NCBI GenBank assembly: GCA_904063045.1
Contig: CAJFCJ010000014.1
Span: forward strand, 682,001-746,000
DNA: 64,000 bases
DNA from: Dimorphilus gyrociliatus
Taxonomy: Eukaryota > Annelida > Polychaeta > Dinophilidae
Direction: 5' to 3'
Positions 42,518 to 54,281 of this stretch are shown piece after piece. Position 1 is the stretch's first letter, and each line of letters opens with the position of its first letter. Under the pieces are notes generated by a model that saw only the letters and a program-made list of their open reading frames with translations, did no database searches and was not told the DNA's origin. A program made the position numbers and the translations under genes.

Positions 42518-43395
42518 TTTCTTCAAAGAGCAGAAAATCAGGAAGGTTTAGACAAGCCACTACATAGTACACGGCTTAAAAAAGGGATGCTTTTAAAAAG
42601 GCGATTCCTTCAATTTATAAGCTAAATTTTCCTGGTTATTACAGTCCAATATTTATTAAATAGTTAGAATAGATTTTAAAATTTCGATAAGTTTCCGAAG
42701 TCTATGATCAAGCAGCTTTTTTCTTTCGCATTTGTTCTGCTTGTCAATGAAGCTATCACTCTTTCGTATTTTTCCTGGATAAACATATAAATAAAATTCC
42801 TATTATAAATTAGATAATATTCAATAATTTTTTGCTACAAACACATTTTACGTCTTAAAAATATTAGACGTTAGTACGAAAATAATGGGATGGACTCGGA
42901 CTTTCTGAAGCGGTTAAGACGTCATAGTCTCGTTTTGGCACAGGAACTGGAACCAGTCAATCGCGTGTTTATATTACATTTTCGCGCTTTAAAATTCAAA
43001 CGGGCAAAAAACAACTATTTCCCTTAGATCCGTGTTTATTTAAGTCAAAAATGAAGACATAAGCAAGAATTTTAAAATACATTTTTCGCTTTTTTCACAA
43101 ATTTGAAACGACAGATTCAGCTGCAAGAAAACAAAAGGAATAGCAAAATAATTTTTAACACAGCACAAGTTTCACAACCATTTTTTCGAGATTTGGCGAA
43201 TAACAGACAGTAGATAATAATTATATCATTAAAAAAAATATGTTCTCTCATTTTTTTGCTTTAATCAGAACACCTGACGTTGGGAAGGGATGGAAAGAAC
43301 ACATTATGTGTCATGAGTAAGGTTGTTCATCTTATCAAAAATAACAGAGAAAAATGTTTCAGAGAGCATTATGAAATTTTTCTTTTTTTGCTTTG
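42518..43395. other. Intergenic AFF / SLCO; possible small ORF
   Basis: Upstream region of AFF and 3' flank of the first SLCO gene. A 45-codon plus-strand ORF (42890-43027) and a TTTCGCGC element (42981-42988) with an AAATTCAAACGG element are discussed under findings. Nothing else is supported. Confidence 0.4.
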
Positions 43396-45361
43396 TTACA
43401 TTTTTGTATCTTGTTCCTGCTCTATACACTTAAATTCGCTTGTTCCTTTAAATGCAATAGCTTCTTCACCCGCTTGTTGCCTTTCCAGTTTCAAATGTTC
43501 CTTTTGTTCCTAAAAAGTTACAATGTAAAATTAAATAAAAAAAACTCTCTATAAAAAGTAATCTTTTTTTGTCTGTTTTTTTTCTATCAATGCAATATTT
43601 TTGTTTAACACGTATATTCTTACCCGTTTATTTTTCCAGATTATTAATCCCCAAACACACCAGTAAACTAAAAATCCAAAACCTTTGACAACTCCTCCCA
43701 AACCAATATAATTTTTTCGAAAATGCAAATTATCGTAAAAAAGGCACTTTCCCCATGAACCACAGGCTCCCCTCCACTTTAAACAAGACCTGTCAATTAG
43801 GCCGGCAAATGCTAGCGGAGAAGGTACATTTCCTAACAAACGCAAAAATATCAATTGAACGCCTAATGCGAGTGAACGTTCAGCATCTTTAACACTTCTG
43901 TTGGATAGAATAGAAAACATTTTTAGTAAAAGAGTAAATATAACTCGGTTTGAAGGCAAAGAAATTCTACCTTAGAGAGATCATCAGCAATGGCATTTGA
44001 GTGATACCGACCAGTAAAGTCAAACCAAACAGCATGATCACATATACAGGAAAACTGCTGCATTGTCTTTTACAGGGACTATCCTGGACCAATGCTGTTA
44101 AATTACTTAATTGATGTCCTTTATGATTAAGATCCTTTATAACACATTCACAATCGGTGTAGTTGAATTTACATCCAGCATGACACGGTGAAAAATACGT
44201 TAAACCATTTGCTCCACAGACAAAATTAAGATGATTATCGGAGCACCTACAATGATCATTGCAAGAAGCAGTCAAGTTTGGTAAATTTTGCGTGAAATCA
44301 GACGAGTTGCTTTGAAAATATCGAGATGTTATGCCAGCTAAATTCGGATTATCGCAGCCTAACGTAAAAAGAACAAGAAAGCCCATTAAGATAACGATAT
44401 TGACAGCTAGAGTGAGTTGGATGGCGCCTTTTGCTTGCAATTGAAACCTCCGGAGAATGTACCCTCCTATTAGAATACCAAACATACACCCGGGAACAGG
44501 TATTAACCCAGTTAAGAGATTTGCTTGCGATTGACTCAAAAGAAATTGGTTTTCCATGTATTTAGGTGTGAATTGAATAAATCCTATAACGACAAAAATT
44601 TCCGTTGTTATTCCTATAGTTGTCACCATGAAAAGAGCATTTTTCACAATAGATAAAACAGCTCTCGGAAGCTGTCTTAAGCTAGTTCCGTACGATGCTC
44701 CATCATTATCTTCATCTTTTCCTCCAGTGCTCTCGTTAAGAGGCTCTTCAAGTTCTCCTTTACCTTTCTCTTCACTTTCTGTATCTATCTCTCGCCGGCT
44801 TAGCATTTTTGGGAAACTATACATAGGTATAGTTAGGCAAATAAGGAGACCTCCTAAAATCAAATAACCTCCCCACCAAGCTCCAACCCACTGGGAGTCC
44901 GTTGAATGCATATTCAACTGTTTAGTGTCAGCTGATAGAAAGTCAACATGGAATGTTAACACTAAAGAGCCAACTGCAAAGCCGATTACTGGACCGACAC
45001 TTCCAAATGCGTACAGGAAACTTATGAAACTAGGAGCCCTATCTTTTGACACATGATTGTCTATGTATAATGGACCAAGTGTAAGAATAGGAGTTGATCC
45101 AATACCCATCATCATTTGGGCACAACAAAGAACTGCGATGGCAAATATGCTACTATCGAATTTATCGCACCTCCCTTTGTCGATTACGTCACTTAGAACC
45201 TGGTAAGAGAAAATAATTTTTTAGATATTGTACAATGTTATATTAATGTTTATGAAATTTGTTAAACAGATGAGAGATGTGAGAGAAAACTCAAAAAAGC
45301 ATATGTTTTAATGCACCAGTTCAACACCGAAAAAATTAAACATACTGTTAAGTTGTTGTTA

Positions 45362-45395
<34 letters not shown>

Positions 45396-46044
45396 TGGTT
45401 GATAGTAGATATTTATAATCTTATATATGTTATGTTTGTTATTTTATATTTTACCTCTGATTCTCCCTGTTTACAATACATAAAGTTTTATATATAAATG
45501 TTCTGTATTCATACAATTTATTTAATAATTTATTATTAATAAGTATAAAACAAACCTTTTTAATCGGATTACAAAAATTCTCTTCTGTAACGTTGTCCAA
45601 ACTGTATCTTAAGGAATAAGGTTTAACAAACAAATGTGGAGTTACCATAACAAATGAACCACAAGCCATTATAAGTACTCCAGATGCGATCCAGAATGGT
45701 ATATGACGCTTTGCACCTAAGAAACTAACTATACTCAAGAATCCTACTGCTGCAGTTTCGTAAGCGGCCGTTAATAGAGATGCCTTAGAAGATGAGACAT
45801 CAAAACGCGTCTCAATTGTTGTCAAAACGGCCGAATTGTAGCCGGCTGTGAGAGCCGATGAGAACATTGCCAACATACTTGTACAAGCTATAAAAATTTT
45901 TATAGATGCACACTTTTGCAAACACTGGGGTCTATATTTGCCCCATCCCATTTCTGCCTTAGCGACAGCCATGGTTTCGTCTATTTTTCTGGAGTCATTT
46001 CCATCCGTTTCCGGTTTTATAGCATCGTTTTCGACGCTTTCCAT
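43396..46044 (-). CDS. Organic anion transporting polypeptide (SLCO family), copy 1
   Basis: Twelve-helix OATP/SLCO transporter for sodium-independent uptake of amphipathic organic anions at the plasma membrane. Four exons (46044-45556, 45199-43971, 43897-43624, 43509-43396) give 701 aa. Family features: AGYNSAVLTTIETRF after the first helix, LGPLYIDNHV (the conserved G-x-Y-x-D motif), an intracellular acidic loop with EEKGKGELEEPLNES, and a Kazal-like extracellular domain with clustered cysteines (CNDHCRCSDNHLNFVCG to DCECV). RSVKDAERSLALGVQL and the SCLKWRGACG loop precede the last helix. The cytoplasmic tail is charged. The start ATG at 46044 is preceded by a TATATAG sequence one base away. 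A related gene lies at 50485-52926 in the opposite orientation. Confidence 0.93.
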
Positions 46045-46381
46045 CCTATATATTTTTTGATTTTCTTTTTAAAACTCACGCTTGTTTTTGCATCTTGTCG
46101 TTGCACTGAAACTTTTTTTAGAGAAAATAAACGCAAACAGAAAAATTTAGGAGGATATTGGATCGATATAGACAAAAAGATTTCTAACCGTAAATCAACG
46201 CTAGGCCTACTTAAAAAAAACTCGAATCGATTCCCTATAAAAGAACGCCAACTGCATTTGACAGAAATCCATAACCTCAAAATTTACGTAATTCGTATTC
46301 CCTTTTTTTTTTACTTGATTTATTTAGACGTACAAAAAAAATTTTTTTGCAAAAAATCTTTCCCTTTTAAAAGTAATTAAT
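46045..46381. other. Intergenic between PGAP2 and SLCO copy 1
   Basis: Both flanking genes are on the minus strand, so this is the promoter region of SLCO copy 1 and 3' flank of PGAP2. It contains one TAGGCCTA (46202-46209). Overlapping open frames are AT-rich shadows. Confidence 0.5.
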
Positions 46382-47688
46382 TTATTTGATTTTCTTGGAA
46401 TCATCAACCTTAAATGTTAATATGCCATTGGGAAAATATACAAGAAAAATTACGCCGTGAAATAGGATATTGGACCAAACGACTATATATTCAGCAGCCG
46501 CGAAATATGTGTAAACTGAAAAATAAAGGAAGAAAATTGTTTTAAATCATTTGCTTTTGGGGGAAAAAATTAATTCTTTAAAAAATTCCTACTTCCTGGT
46601 TCGCAATAGGCATTATGCCTAAAGAAAAAGTAGAGAGAAACCAAAAAGGACGTTAAGTTGAATAAGAATAAACCGGTTATTTGTAGGAAATTTTTCTTTT
46701 CCTGAAAGAAATAAGTCGTCTAGAAATTTCTTTTTTTTTCTTTATATCATGAGTCCGAGAACACCAAGACGCTAAGCGTCAAGCGCATCATCAATTTTTT
46801 ACGCCAAAGACAGAAAAAGGGGGTATCAAACGTCTTTAGCTTTGTATACACTCGATCGCTTCCGATTAATTCGGTCGAATGCCATTTCGAAAAAGTGAAA
46901 ACAAATAGAGTTGCATATAAAGACTTAGAAATTATTAAAATGGCATTAAAAAAGGCTTAGATTTCGTAAACGCATATTCTTCAAAAACTACTAAAGAACT
47001 CACTTTCTCTTTCCAACCCTCTGAATTGGAGGAAGTCACGTAGCACAAGACGCATGCAAATAACATATAGAACAAGGAACACACCATGAATCCAATAAAA
47101 CTAAACTCGTGAACCCCTGCGTAAGATAACAAAGGTTTTTCTAGTAATGTTAAAAATAAATAACATTTTATCACCAGCATTCTCCGTGGACGAGATCATC
47201 GACAAAGTCATGAGAAAGATATTCTCTAGGGCATGCAAAATCGGCGACAACGTCGCCAAAATTCTATATGGAGCGCTTTCGGAAAATAGGTTTTTTGAGC
47301 TGCAGGAAATCGACATTTTGCCTTTAATTGGTAGTTTTAATTAAAGAGAATTCTAAACGAACCGATAGAATTCATAGTACATCACGCATATACTCAGTCT
47401 TTGCATGGAATGAAAACCTATACAAATCCTCCAAATATATTTTTGCGGAGCGAATCCACCAATTGCCGAACTAATACTTGGAAGGTAATTTGGTACCTGT
47501 GCATATCGTAATAGGTAATTTTATTTTTTCAGCTTAACAAACCAGATCCTTACTCGGCAATGTGTTGCTGTAGACGCTTCAAAATCTTTCAATAGGCTTA
47601 AACCTATACAAATGATGCTCCCAAGTAATGGTAGAGAACAATTAATGAGAGCTATCGCTTTTGCGCTTTGATGAAAGTAGATCGCCAT
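46382..47688 (-). CDS. PGAP2: Post-GPI attachment to proteins factor 2
   Basis: Golgi multi-pass membrane protein of the FRAG1/PGAP2/DRAM superfamily needed for fatty-acid remodelling of GPI anchors. Six exons (47688-47554, 47496-47363, 47299-47175, 47116-47004, 46701-46593, 46515-46382) give 249 aa, close to the human 254. Signatures: EASTATHC before the first junction, then VPNYLPSISSAIGGFAPQKYIWRICIGFHS split across positions, LHALENIFLMTLSMISSTEN, VHEFSFIGFMVCS, YFFFRHNAYCEPG and YTYFAAAEYIVVWSNILFH. Introns are short (57-63 bp for the first three). Start ATG at 47688 gives MAIYFHQSAKAIALINC, reaching straight into the first helix. The vertebrate tail after the last helix is shortened to a lysine-rich end. 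Confidence 0.93.
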
Positions 47689-50484
47689 GCTTAATTTAAT
47701 TTCTTTTCGGATAAATGGTTGATTGATAAACAAAGAAAAAATATAATAAAAATAGGAACAAAATTAAAAAAATCTGAATAAGACCATTGCTATTGAAATA
47801 GAATTGGCAACAGGTGATTATTTATTCCACTTTTGTACAGAGAATGATACTAATCATTTCCTAAAACGACAGTTTTGTCGACGATAACACGGGAAGCATC
47901 GACCAATTACTTCAAACTTTGTCTTGACATTTCTAATAATTACTTTGGTAAAATGTCACAATCGAATCATTTGCATATATTTTTTACATTTTAGAAGATG
48001 TCAAAAGCAGGTGCGTTCTATCAATTAAAACGATTTTAATTGATTTACCATATTATTTTGTAATAGTTGTAGTACAAAAGATAGACCTAGCGCTTTTGAT
48101 ATGGGATAATTTAATTTAGGATAGCAATGAACAGACTTACTTTACTTTCTTCGTTTGAGGCAGAAGTGTCTTTCCTTTCTAACAACCTATTTAGATGAAA
48201 AAAAAGAAATAAATAAAAATAAAGTTCGCTTAAATAAGACTCAGACTATCTTTGACAAGTTAGTCAACAGGGAAATCGATCTAACGAGATTGTGCGGCTA
48301 TCGAAAAATTTTGGGCATCATCAATCATATTTTATAGAAAACATTCTTTCCATTATTCCTTTTATGTGCCAGATGCTGGCGATTCTTGCGTTAGCCAATA
48401 ATATCTAACACTTTTAATATCACGGTAACGAATTATTTACGTGCTATATAATACAAAATAGAACGTAAAAACAATGAAACGTAACACCAAATTAATAATG
48501 GGTCTGCGTTTGTTACTTAGGTTTGTCAAGTGTCGCATTTGCAGGCTAGGACAATGCTTTTCGCTCTTTGAATTATATTTCGTTTGTGCATTTGTTCTTA
48601 ACCAATTTCAATTTTGTCTTCTTTTCAGTCTGTTATTGTTTCGATGAAGAAAGAAATAAAGAGAGTGGTTGAGAAATATTGTAGGAGGGAGGGAGGGGGG
48701 GGAGAAGTTTATTTTGAGTACATGTCAGTATAATGTTGTTATAAAGAACTGGTCTTAGGCGTAAACCAGAATTTTATTTATTAATTTTATTGCTTTGAGA
48801 AAACTATTCCTTTTTTTCTTCGCTCTAGTCAGCTTTCAAGCCCCTCTTAGTTTTTACAGCTTCATCCTGGCTTTTTATTAGATACTATTTGTTTAGACAG
48901 TCGTTAAAGACATAGTTTATGGCAATATTATTCCGAATGCTCTGAATTATTCAGTCAACGTAATGGCTTACTTATAAACAGGTGAAATAACATATTTCTT
49001 CTCTACCGATATCTATTTGTCGCTTTTAAAGTTGGATATTTACAGTTCAGGACTCCCAGCCAAATGACAAAAAATTATACAAAGTTATTTAATCTTCCCG
49101 TTGGCATATTTACACACTCTTAGATAAGAAATTGGCATTTCCATTAGAATGTTAAGCACAAATTGACATCAAAATCTCTACAGTCTTTCAATTTGATTCT
49201 CAATGAAACTCGTGAAGCAAACCGAAATAAACCATCAATTACCATAGAAACACTAAATTTACATAAATCCATTTCGATGGATTACCAACCTAATCCAACC
49301 CTACGTATTAGTTGCACATTCGTACAAGAACATAAAAGTTTTACTCGTCTCCGCGAAAGTAAGGCATTGGGGTTAACGCTCTATAAATCAGTGTTTAATA
49401 TAAACACATGATCTGGCGGTAGAAAATGTGTACATCCCAGGAGCGTGGCTCGCTGAATCATAAAAAATAAACAGGAATCGCCAAAACGTCGACGAAAACT
49501 AAAATACCGCTATTTAACCATTCTATAGAATGGCTAAAAAGGCAAAAGCGTAAGTGATAGGAAAAAAACAGTTCTTACAAACCTCTCTTTGACTTTTCTA
49601 CGAAAACTACAAAATGAATAGACCCGCACTGAATATAGAGCGTACATTATATTTTTTTTATATTAAATATATTTTTTAAAATACCACCTTAAAATCATAG
49701 ATATTTTTAAATTTAATATAAACAATAAATAATATTTTTTTTAGCACTCTGCATATTATAATTAAATACATGAAGTAAATACATGATCCATTACTTCCTA
49801 GCGGCTGAATTAGAGTCTTAAATGCTTAAAATCTCTGAAAGAATACACTTATTTCAATGTTCCTTTGCAAAATTAATTAGGAATATGAAGAATACATTTT
49901 TTTTTAGTTTTTCATGAGTTTCTATAAAACTATCAAACTTTTTTAATGTTTCATGAAACATTTAATCTATAAAGTTCTTTTACCGAAACTGAAGACAACT
50001 CAGGTAGACTTAGACAACAATAACAAGACAACTTTTAAAACTCTTTAAAAGCAGAGTATAATTTATATTTTTCTATCAGCCGTATCGTGTTAAAATTCAC
50101 CTATATAGACGCAGTTAAATTGACTATTAGAAGATACTTAACTTAAAATAGAGATTTAATGCTATTAGGATTTTTAAAAAGGATTTATGCAGTTTAGTAA
50201 TATTAGTTTTTGCTTATAATTATAGGCTTAACTATTGATAATAAAAGAAAGTTTTCACTCTCGTTTTATGCAATTTATAAAAGTAAACTTTTCCTATTTT
50301 TTTTATTAAAAAAAACGCAAAAAATATTGAAAACAGCTCAGTTGGATGACTCAAAGTCTGATTGTTGGTGAATTTTTTTATAAGTATTAACTTCATTAGC
50401 AGACTATACGTCATATACATTTTTTCTTTGAGACTAAGAAAGAGTTTTTAACATAAGTCTATGTAAAGCTTTCTTTGTCAGGAG
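47689..50484. other. 2.8-kb intergenic region, no confident gene
   Basis: Between divergent PGAP2 and SLCO copy 2. Two plus-strand open frames (48155-48337 and 49163-49411) begin at TTG, lack known motifs and have no convincing splice partners. The region is otherwise AT-rich with A/T runs. Confidence 0.45.
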
Positions 50485-51473
50485 ATGGATAATGATGATA
50501 GAATACAGCGTATAAGAGAAGCGCCTATATTGATTACGATATCCATCGATAAACGCCAAAAAAAATTTGCGAAAGATAGTGGAGAAGCTTCGAACAGGAC
50601 TTTTTCGCAGTCAAGAAGGAATTCTTTTAAAAATGCTCTTCCTACTTATCCTAAACCTGTGGATGCAACTGCTTCATTCGAAAGAACACTGTATAGAAAA
50701 GTATCTTTGGTAACGGAAGTAGAATATAATCTGTCCAATCACAACGGTAATGCACAATTAAAACGGGATATTGGAGAGAACTTCCCTTGTTCCTTTTTTG
50801 GCTTTCTCGATCTACAATTTTTGAATAGATTCCGTAGTCCTATAGCAGTTCTGACATGCTTGTGCATAGCCAGTGGATTACAAGGATTCATAGTTAATGG
50901 ATTAATTCCGGTTGTTTTAAGCAGTCTAGAGGTTAGGTTCGGACTGTCGAGTACTGATAGCGGAATTATACCTGCAACGTATGATACGGCTGTTGTCGTT
51001 TTTCTTATACCTATATCGTATTTTGGAGGAGTTGGTCACAAACCACGTTGGTTAGGTCTGGGAGTTTTAATAATGGGCCTTGGGGCTTTTTTATTTAGCT
51101 TTCCACATTTTATAACATCGGAATACGTCGATACGGATAATAGTGGAACATCTCCTTTCTCTTGCAATTTAAATAGCACGAATCTAAACGATGATTGTTC
51201 AAAGCCCTTCACTTCACTTAATAATTTTAAATATTTATTCTATTTTGCTAATTTTCTTCACGGCGTCGGTGCAGCTCCTCTGTTTACACTTGGCGTCACT
51301 TATCTAGATGAAAATTTGACGGTTGAGAAAAGCTCTATGTATATGGGTATTTTTTATTCCACTTCTCTCTTAGGCCCCGCTATTGGGTATCTATTGGGTG
51401 GCCATTTCCTGTCATATCACACAGATATCAATAGAGGCATTAATATCTCGAATGACATAAATGATCCTAGGTA

Positions 51474-51506
<33 letters not shown>

Positions 51507-52926
51507 GTACTGTAGAGATAAAATTCCAAGCTATTAATTACAATTTACACAGTAAACCATTAATAAACTTGCAATGCATTATATTTTATTTAGATGGGTC
51601 GGAGCCTGGTGGATTGGTTTTATCATTGCAGGAATAATATGCATAATCATTTCCTTGCCAATAATTTGTTTCCCAAAAGTCCTTCCTGGTAAATTAATAA
51701 TTTTATTGAATTAGTAAGATTTCTAATATATATTTACATATATATGTATATACTTTTTAAAATTAGGAGCGGTAAAAATTCAACAAAAGAGATTAGATGA
51801 AACAACTGCAGGAGCTAAGTGTTCAGTTGTTGTTTGTTCGTCGGATTCAACAAGAGATTTTTTAAAAAATGTTCCAAAATTAATAAAGGATTTATTATGT
51901 AATGGACCATTCGTTTTGCTATGCCTTGCTGGAGCTGCAGATGGTTTCGTTCTTAGTGGTTGCGGAGCATTCCTACCAAAGTTTATGGAAAACCAATTTG
52001 CTCTTACGGCAAGTTGGTCTGCAATGTTGGCGGGATTCATTTTTGTTCCTTGTGGAGGAGGAGGAACTTTTACAGGTGGTTTCATCGTCAGATTTTTTGA
52101 GTTGAAATGTAAATCTATCTTGAAAATATGCCTAATCTTCTCCGGGTTAGCAACATTAACTTATTTTGGAATATTGGTTGATTGCGACCAAGAACATGTT
52201 GCTGGTATCAATTATCCATATGCTAATCACACGTCCATGAAACAGCTAACAGTCGATTGCAACCGCAATTGTTTCTGTTCTGACAGTCATTTAGATATGG
52301 TTTGCGACCCACTAGAACAACTAAACTTTGTCTCCCCTTGTTACGCTGGTTGTTCTAAGGTCAAGGACGAGAACACTTGGATAAATTGCTCATGTGTACC
52401 ATCTGGTGCAGTGAAGAAAGGAAGATGCCAAAATACTTGCTATTTCCTTAAAATTTTCCTACCAATTATAGCGTGCCTACTCTTTCTTACTTTTATAACA
52501 TCGATACCAGCCTTATCGGGGACTCTGAGATGCGTTGTAGAAGAAACAAAAAGTTTTGCTTTGGGCATTCAATGGATGATAGTTCGTTGTCTCGGTACAA
52601 TACCAGCACCAATAATTCTTGGTAACGTTTTTGATTCGAAATGTCAATACTGGAAAAAGGATTGCGGACTTAAGAAAAATTGCTTTATCTATCAAAATTG
52701 GGGCATGGCTCGAGATTTGACTATTATTACCCTCTCGACAAAATTTCTAACAACATTGTTCTTTTTTGGAGCTTTCTTGCTCTATCGTACTGACCAGAGC
52801 AAAAGGGGAATAGATGATCCGCCCAGCGTCAACGATGAGGATAAAAGCGATAGTGTTATGCGAAGGATTACTCCAGTGGAATCACTAGACGAATCTAAAC
52901 CCATGCTTAGAGAAACCGCCTTGTAA
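50485..52926 (+). CDS. Organic anion transporting polypeptide (SLCO family), copy 2
   Basis: Second OATP/SLCO transporter, 746 aa from three exons (50485-51470, 51594-51688, 51767-52926). It has a longer N-terminal cytoplasmic region (about 110 aa, basic and Ser-rich) than copy 1. Helix 1 contains CLCIASGLQGFIVNGLIPVV; GAAPLFTLGVTYLDENLT is the family motif before helix 5. The Kazal-like loop has the expected cysteines (CNRNCFCSDSHLDMVCD to NCSCVP). LGIQWMIVRCLGTIPAPIIL and the CQYWKKDCG loop precede the last helix. The sequence GTCAG ends 3 bp before the ATG, an acceptor-like context. It shares intron position around DPR-WVGAWW with family practice, whereas copy 1 has no intron there, so the two are diverged rather than recent duplicates. 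Confidence 0.93.
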
Positions 52927-53079
52927 TATGAATAACATTCTTTTCTTTTTTTTACAGTAGCATTTTGTTCTTAACATTAAGTTCTAATCAGTTCACTTGA
53001 AAAAAGTTATATATGGAATTTTTTTTAGATTTATATTTAAAGAAATATTTTTATTTTATACACATTTAAAAAAATTACT
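52927..53079. other. Convergent gap SLCO copy 2 / micro-ORF gene
   Basis: A 153-bp AT-rich gap shared by the 3' ends of two convergent transcripts. Confidence 0.5.
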
Positions 53080-53280
53080 TTAAAGCCTATATGAATCGTT
53101 CGGAGGTGCTGATCTAGAATTTTCCAATTTCTTTACTTTTTCACTTATCATGTCTCGGGCTTCTTCTGATTTGGGTGTTCTAAATGGTAGGGTTGATAGG
53201 AACACTGCTGAAAATATAGTTAGTAAACTAACGACTTTATTTTGCCCAGCCCATAGGGAAACAGTTCGAAATATTTGCAT
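53080..53280 (-). CDS. Micro-ORF 2: 66-aa single-pass membrane protein
   Basis: Single-exon 66-aa ORF starting at a true ATG (53280). An N-terminal positive segment (MQIFRTVSLWAGQNK) leads into one hydrophobic helix (VVSLLTIFSAVFLSTLPF), followed by a charged helical segment (SEEARDMISEKVKKLENS) and a short tail (APPNDSYRL). The layout is that of small inner-mitochondrial-membrane assembly or complex subunits, but I do not recognise a family. Its ATG is 15 nt after the stop of the 58-aa ORF on the same strand, leaving no room for a promoter; the two are probably translated from one transcript. Confidence 0.6.
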   Translation of the reverse strand: MQIFRTVSLWAGQNKVVSLLTIFSAVFLSTLPFRTPKSEEARDMISEKVKKLENSRSAPPNDSYRL

Positions 53281-53295
53281 GACTTGAATGTTCTT

Positions 53296-53472
53296 TTATT
53301 CTTTATCAGCTTTTGGAGGGTCAATCAAAACTCCGGCTAATTTTATATGTTTCCTTTCGTGTTCTGGTACAAAGTCGTCGTTAAACTGAAGACGATACCA
53401 AACGTAATGAATAATGCCAATTGATGGAATAGTAGCAAGTAAAACTTGGTATTTTCTTAAAAAATTCAACAT
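53296..53472 (-). CDS. Micro-ORF 1: 58-aa single-pass membrane protein
   Basis: Single-exon 58-aa ORF from ATG 53472 to TAA 53298-53296. A short basic start (MLNFLRKYQ) precedes one hydrophobic segment (VLLATIPSIGIIHYVWY), then a charged region (NDDFVPEHERKHIK) and LAGVLIDPPKADKE. Size and layout resemble tiny respiratory-chain accessory subunits such as NDUFB1, but similarity is too weak for a name. Its start overlaps by 7 nt the end of an upstream 26-codon ORF (53546-53466), and its stop is 15 nt before the next micro-ORF. Confidence 0.6.
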   Translation of the reverse strand: MLNFLRKYQVLLATIPSIGIIHYVWYRLQFNDDFVPEHERKHIKLAGVLIDPPKADKE

Positions 53473-53546
53473 TTGCCTAAAGCTACCATGAAGTTGATGT
53501 CAAGGTTATAGCCTGGTTCCGAACCCCGTACTTGAGCGTGGAACAT
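53466..53546 (-). CDS. Upstream short ORF overlapping micro-ORF 1
   Basis: 26 codons from ATG 53546 to TGA 53468-53466, in another frame from micro-ORF 1 and overlapping its start by 7 nt. The peptide (MFHAQVRGSEPGYNLDINF...) has a balanced composition. It could be a regulatory uORF, or the end of a spliced exon, since a GTAGCT donor-like sequence follows its second Met. Coding status unproven. Confidence 0.3.
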   Translation of the reverse strand: MFHAQVRGSEPGYNLDINFMVALGKC

Positions 53547-54281
53547 CGTTCCGTCTTCAAAGGTGAATTACATAAAAGACATTCCTCTTTTCTCAAAGGT
53601 TTAATCCGTACTAATGATGTGATATTTAATTAATTATCCGAGAGAGTGCATATACTCGTATTGCACTTACAGCAGGTTCAAAAAGAAATTAACAGTAGAT
53701 CTTGTTTGTTCTGTTGATTTGTAGAAATTTAAACTTTAATCCACATTTATTGAATGTAAATGTTGCACAAAATGAGTCAAATTCGTTAAAACTCCTTAAA
53801 AAAGTATGATATTCTGTCAGTAAAAGCTTTTTGAAGTTGAAAATTCCAGCAGGATTTGCAGAATATTTTTGTATACAGAAAAATTATTTCCAGAGTAAAT
53901 AAAAAGTATATACATATATCTATATTGACCTTTGTTTGTCCAATATACAGTCATCCATTTAGTCAAAGAAATCTGACGATGGAAAGAAACAATGTATATT
54001 CTTAAAGTTTAGCTACCAATTGCACTTAGACACATCAAAAAGGATAAAGCATCTGAAGATATGAAAGAGAAAAGATGCAAAAGGAAAAAGTATCCTTTTC
54101 AATTATATTTTTATGAAAACGAAACGTAAAGGACTTGAAGAAATCTTGTAAGTGTTTCGTTAATGCTAAAAGCTACAACATAAATTATCAATAAATAAAC
54201 TAGCTTTGTATTTTATAGAACTATTTTAATAATTTTGCAGTTGATCTAATGCTGTAGTTTAATTGCAATAATTTGGAAGTT
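53547..54281. other. Intergenic, no gene seen
   Basis: 5' flank of the micro-ORF transcript and 3' flank of LRRIQ3 (both minus). No exon or motif stands out. Confidence 0.4.

Noticed and set aside
42680-42778. Exon-like minus-strand segment (EKYERVIASLTSRTNAKEK) after an AG acceptor
   Set aside because: No upstream exon with a start codon fits; could be a 5' UTR exon of AFF at most.
47101-47344. Overlapping open frames on both strands in PGAP2
   Set aside because: Shadows of PGAP2 exons 3-4; the spliced model matches the family across the junctions.
48155-48337. 60-codon plus-strand frame
   Set aside because: Starts at TTG; joining it to the ATG at 48000 via GTGCGT leads to an early stop.
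49163-49411. 82-codon plus-strand frame preceded by CTACAG
   Set aside because: Starts at TTG, no family, no plausible partner exon; possible SLCO 5' exon but not supportable.
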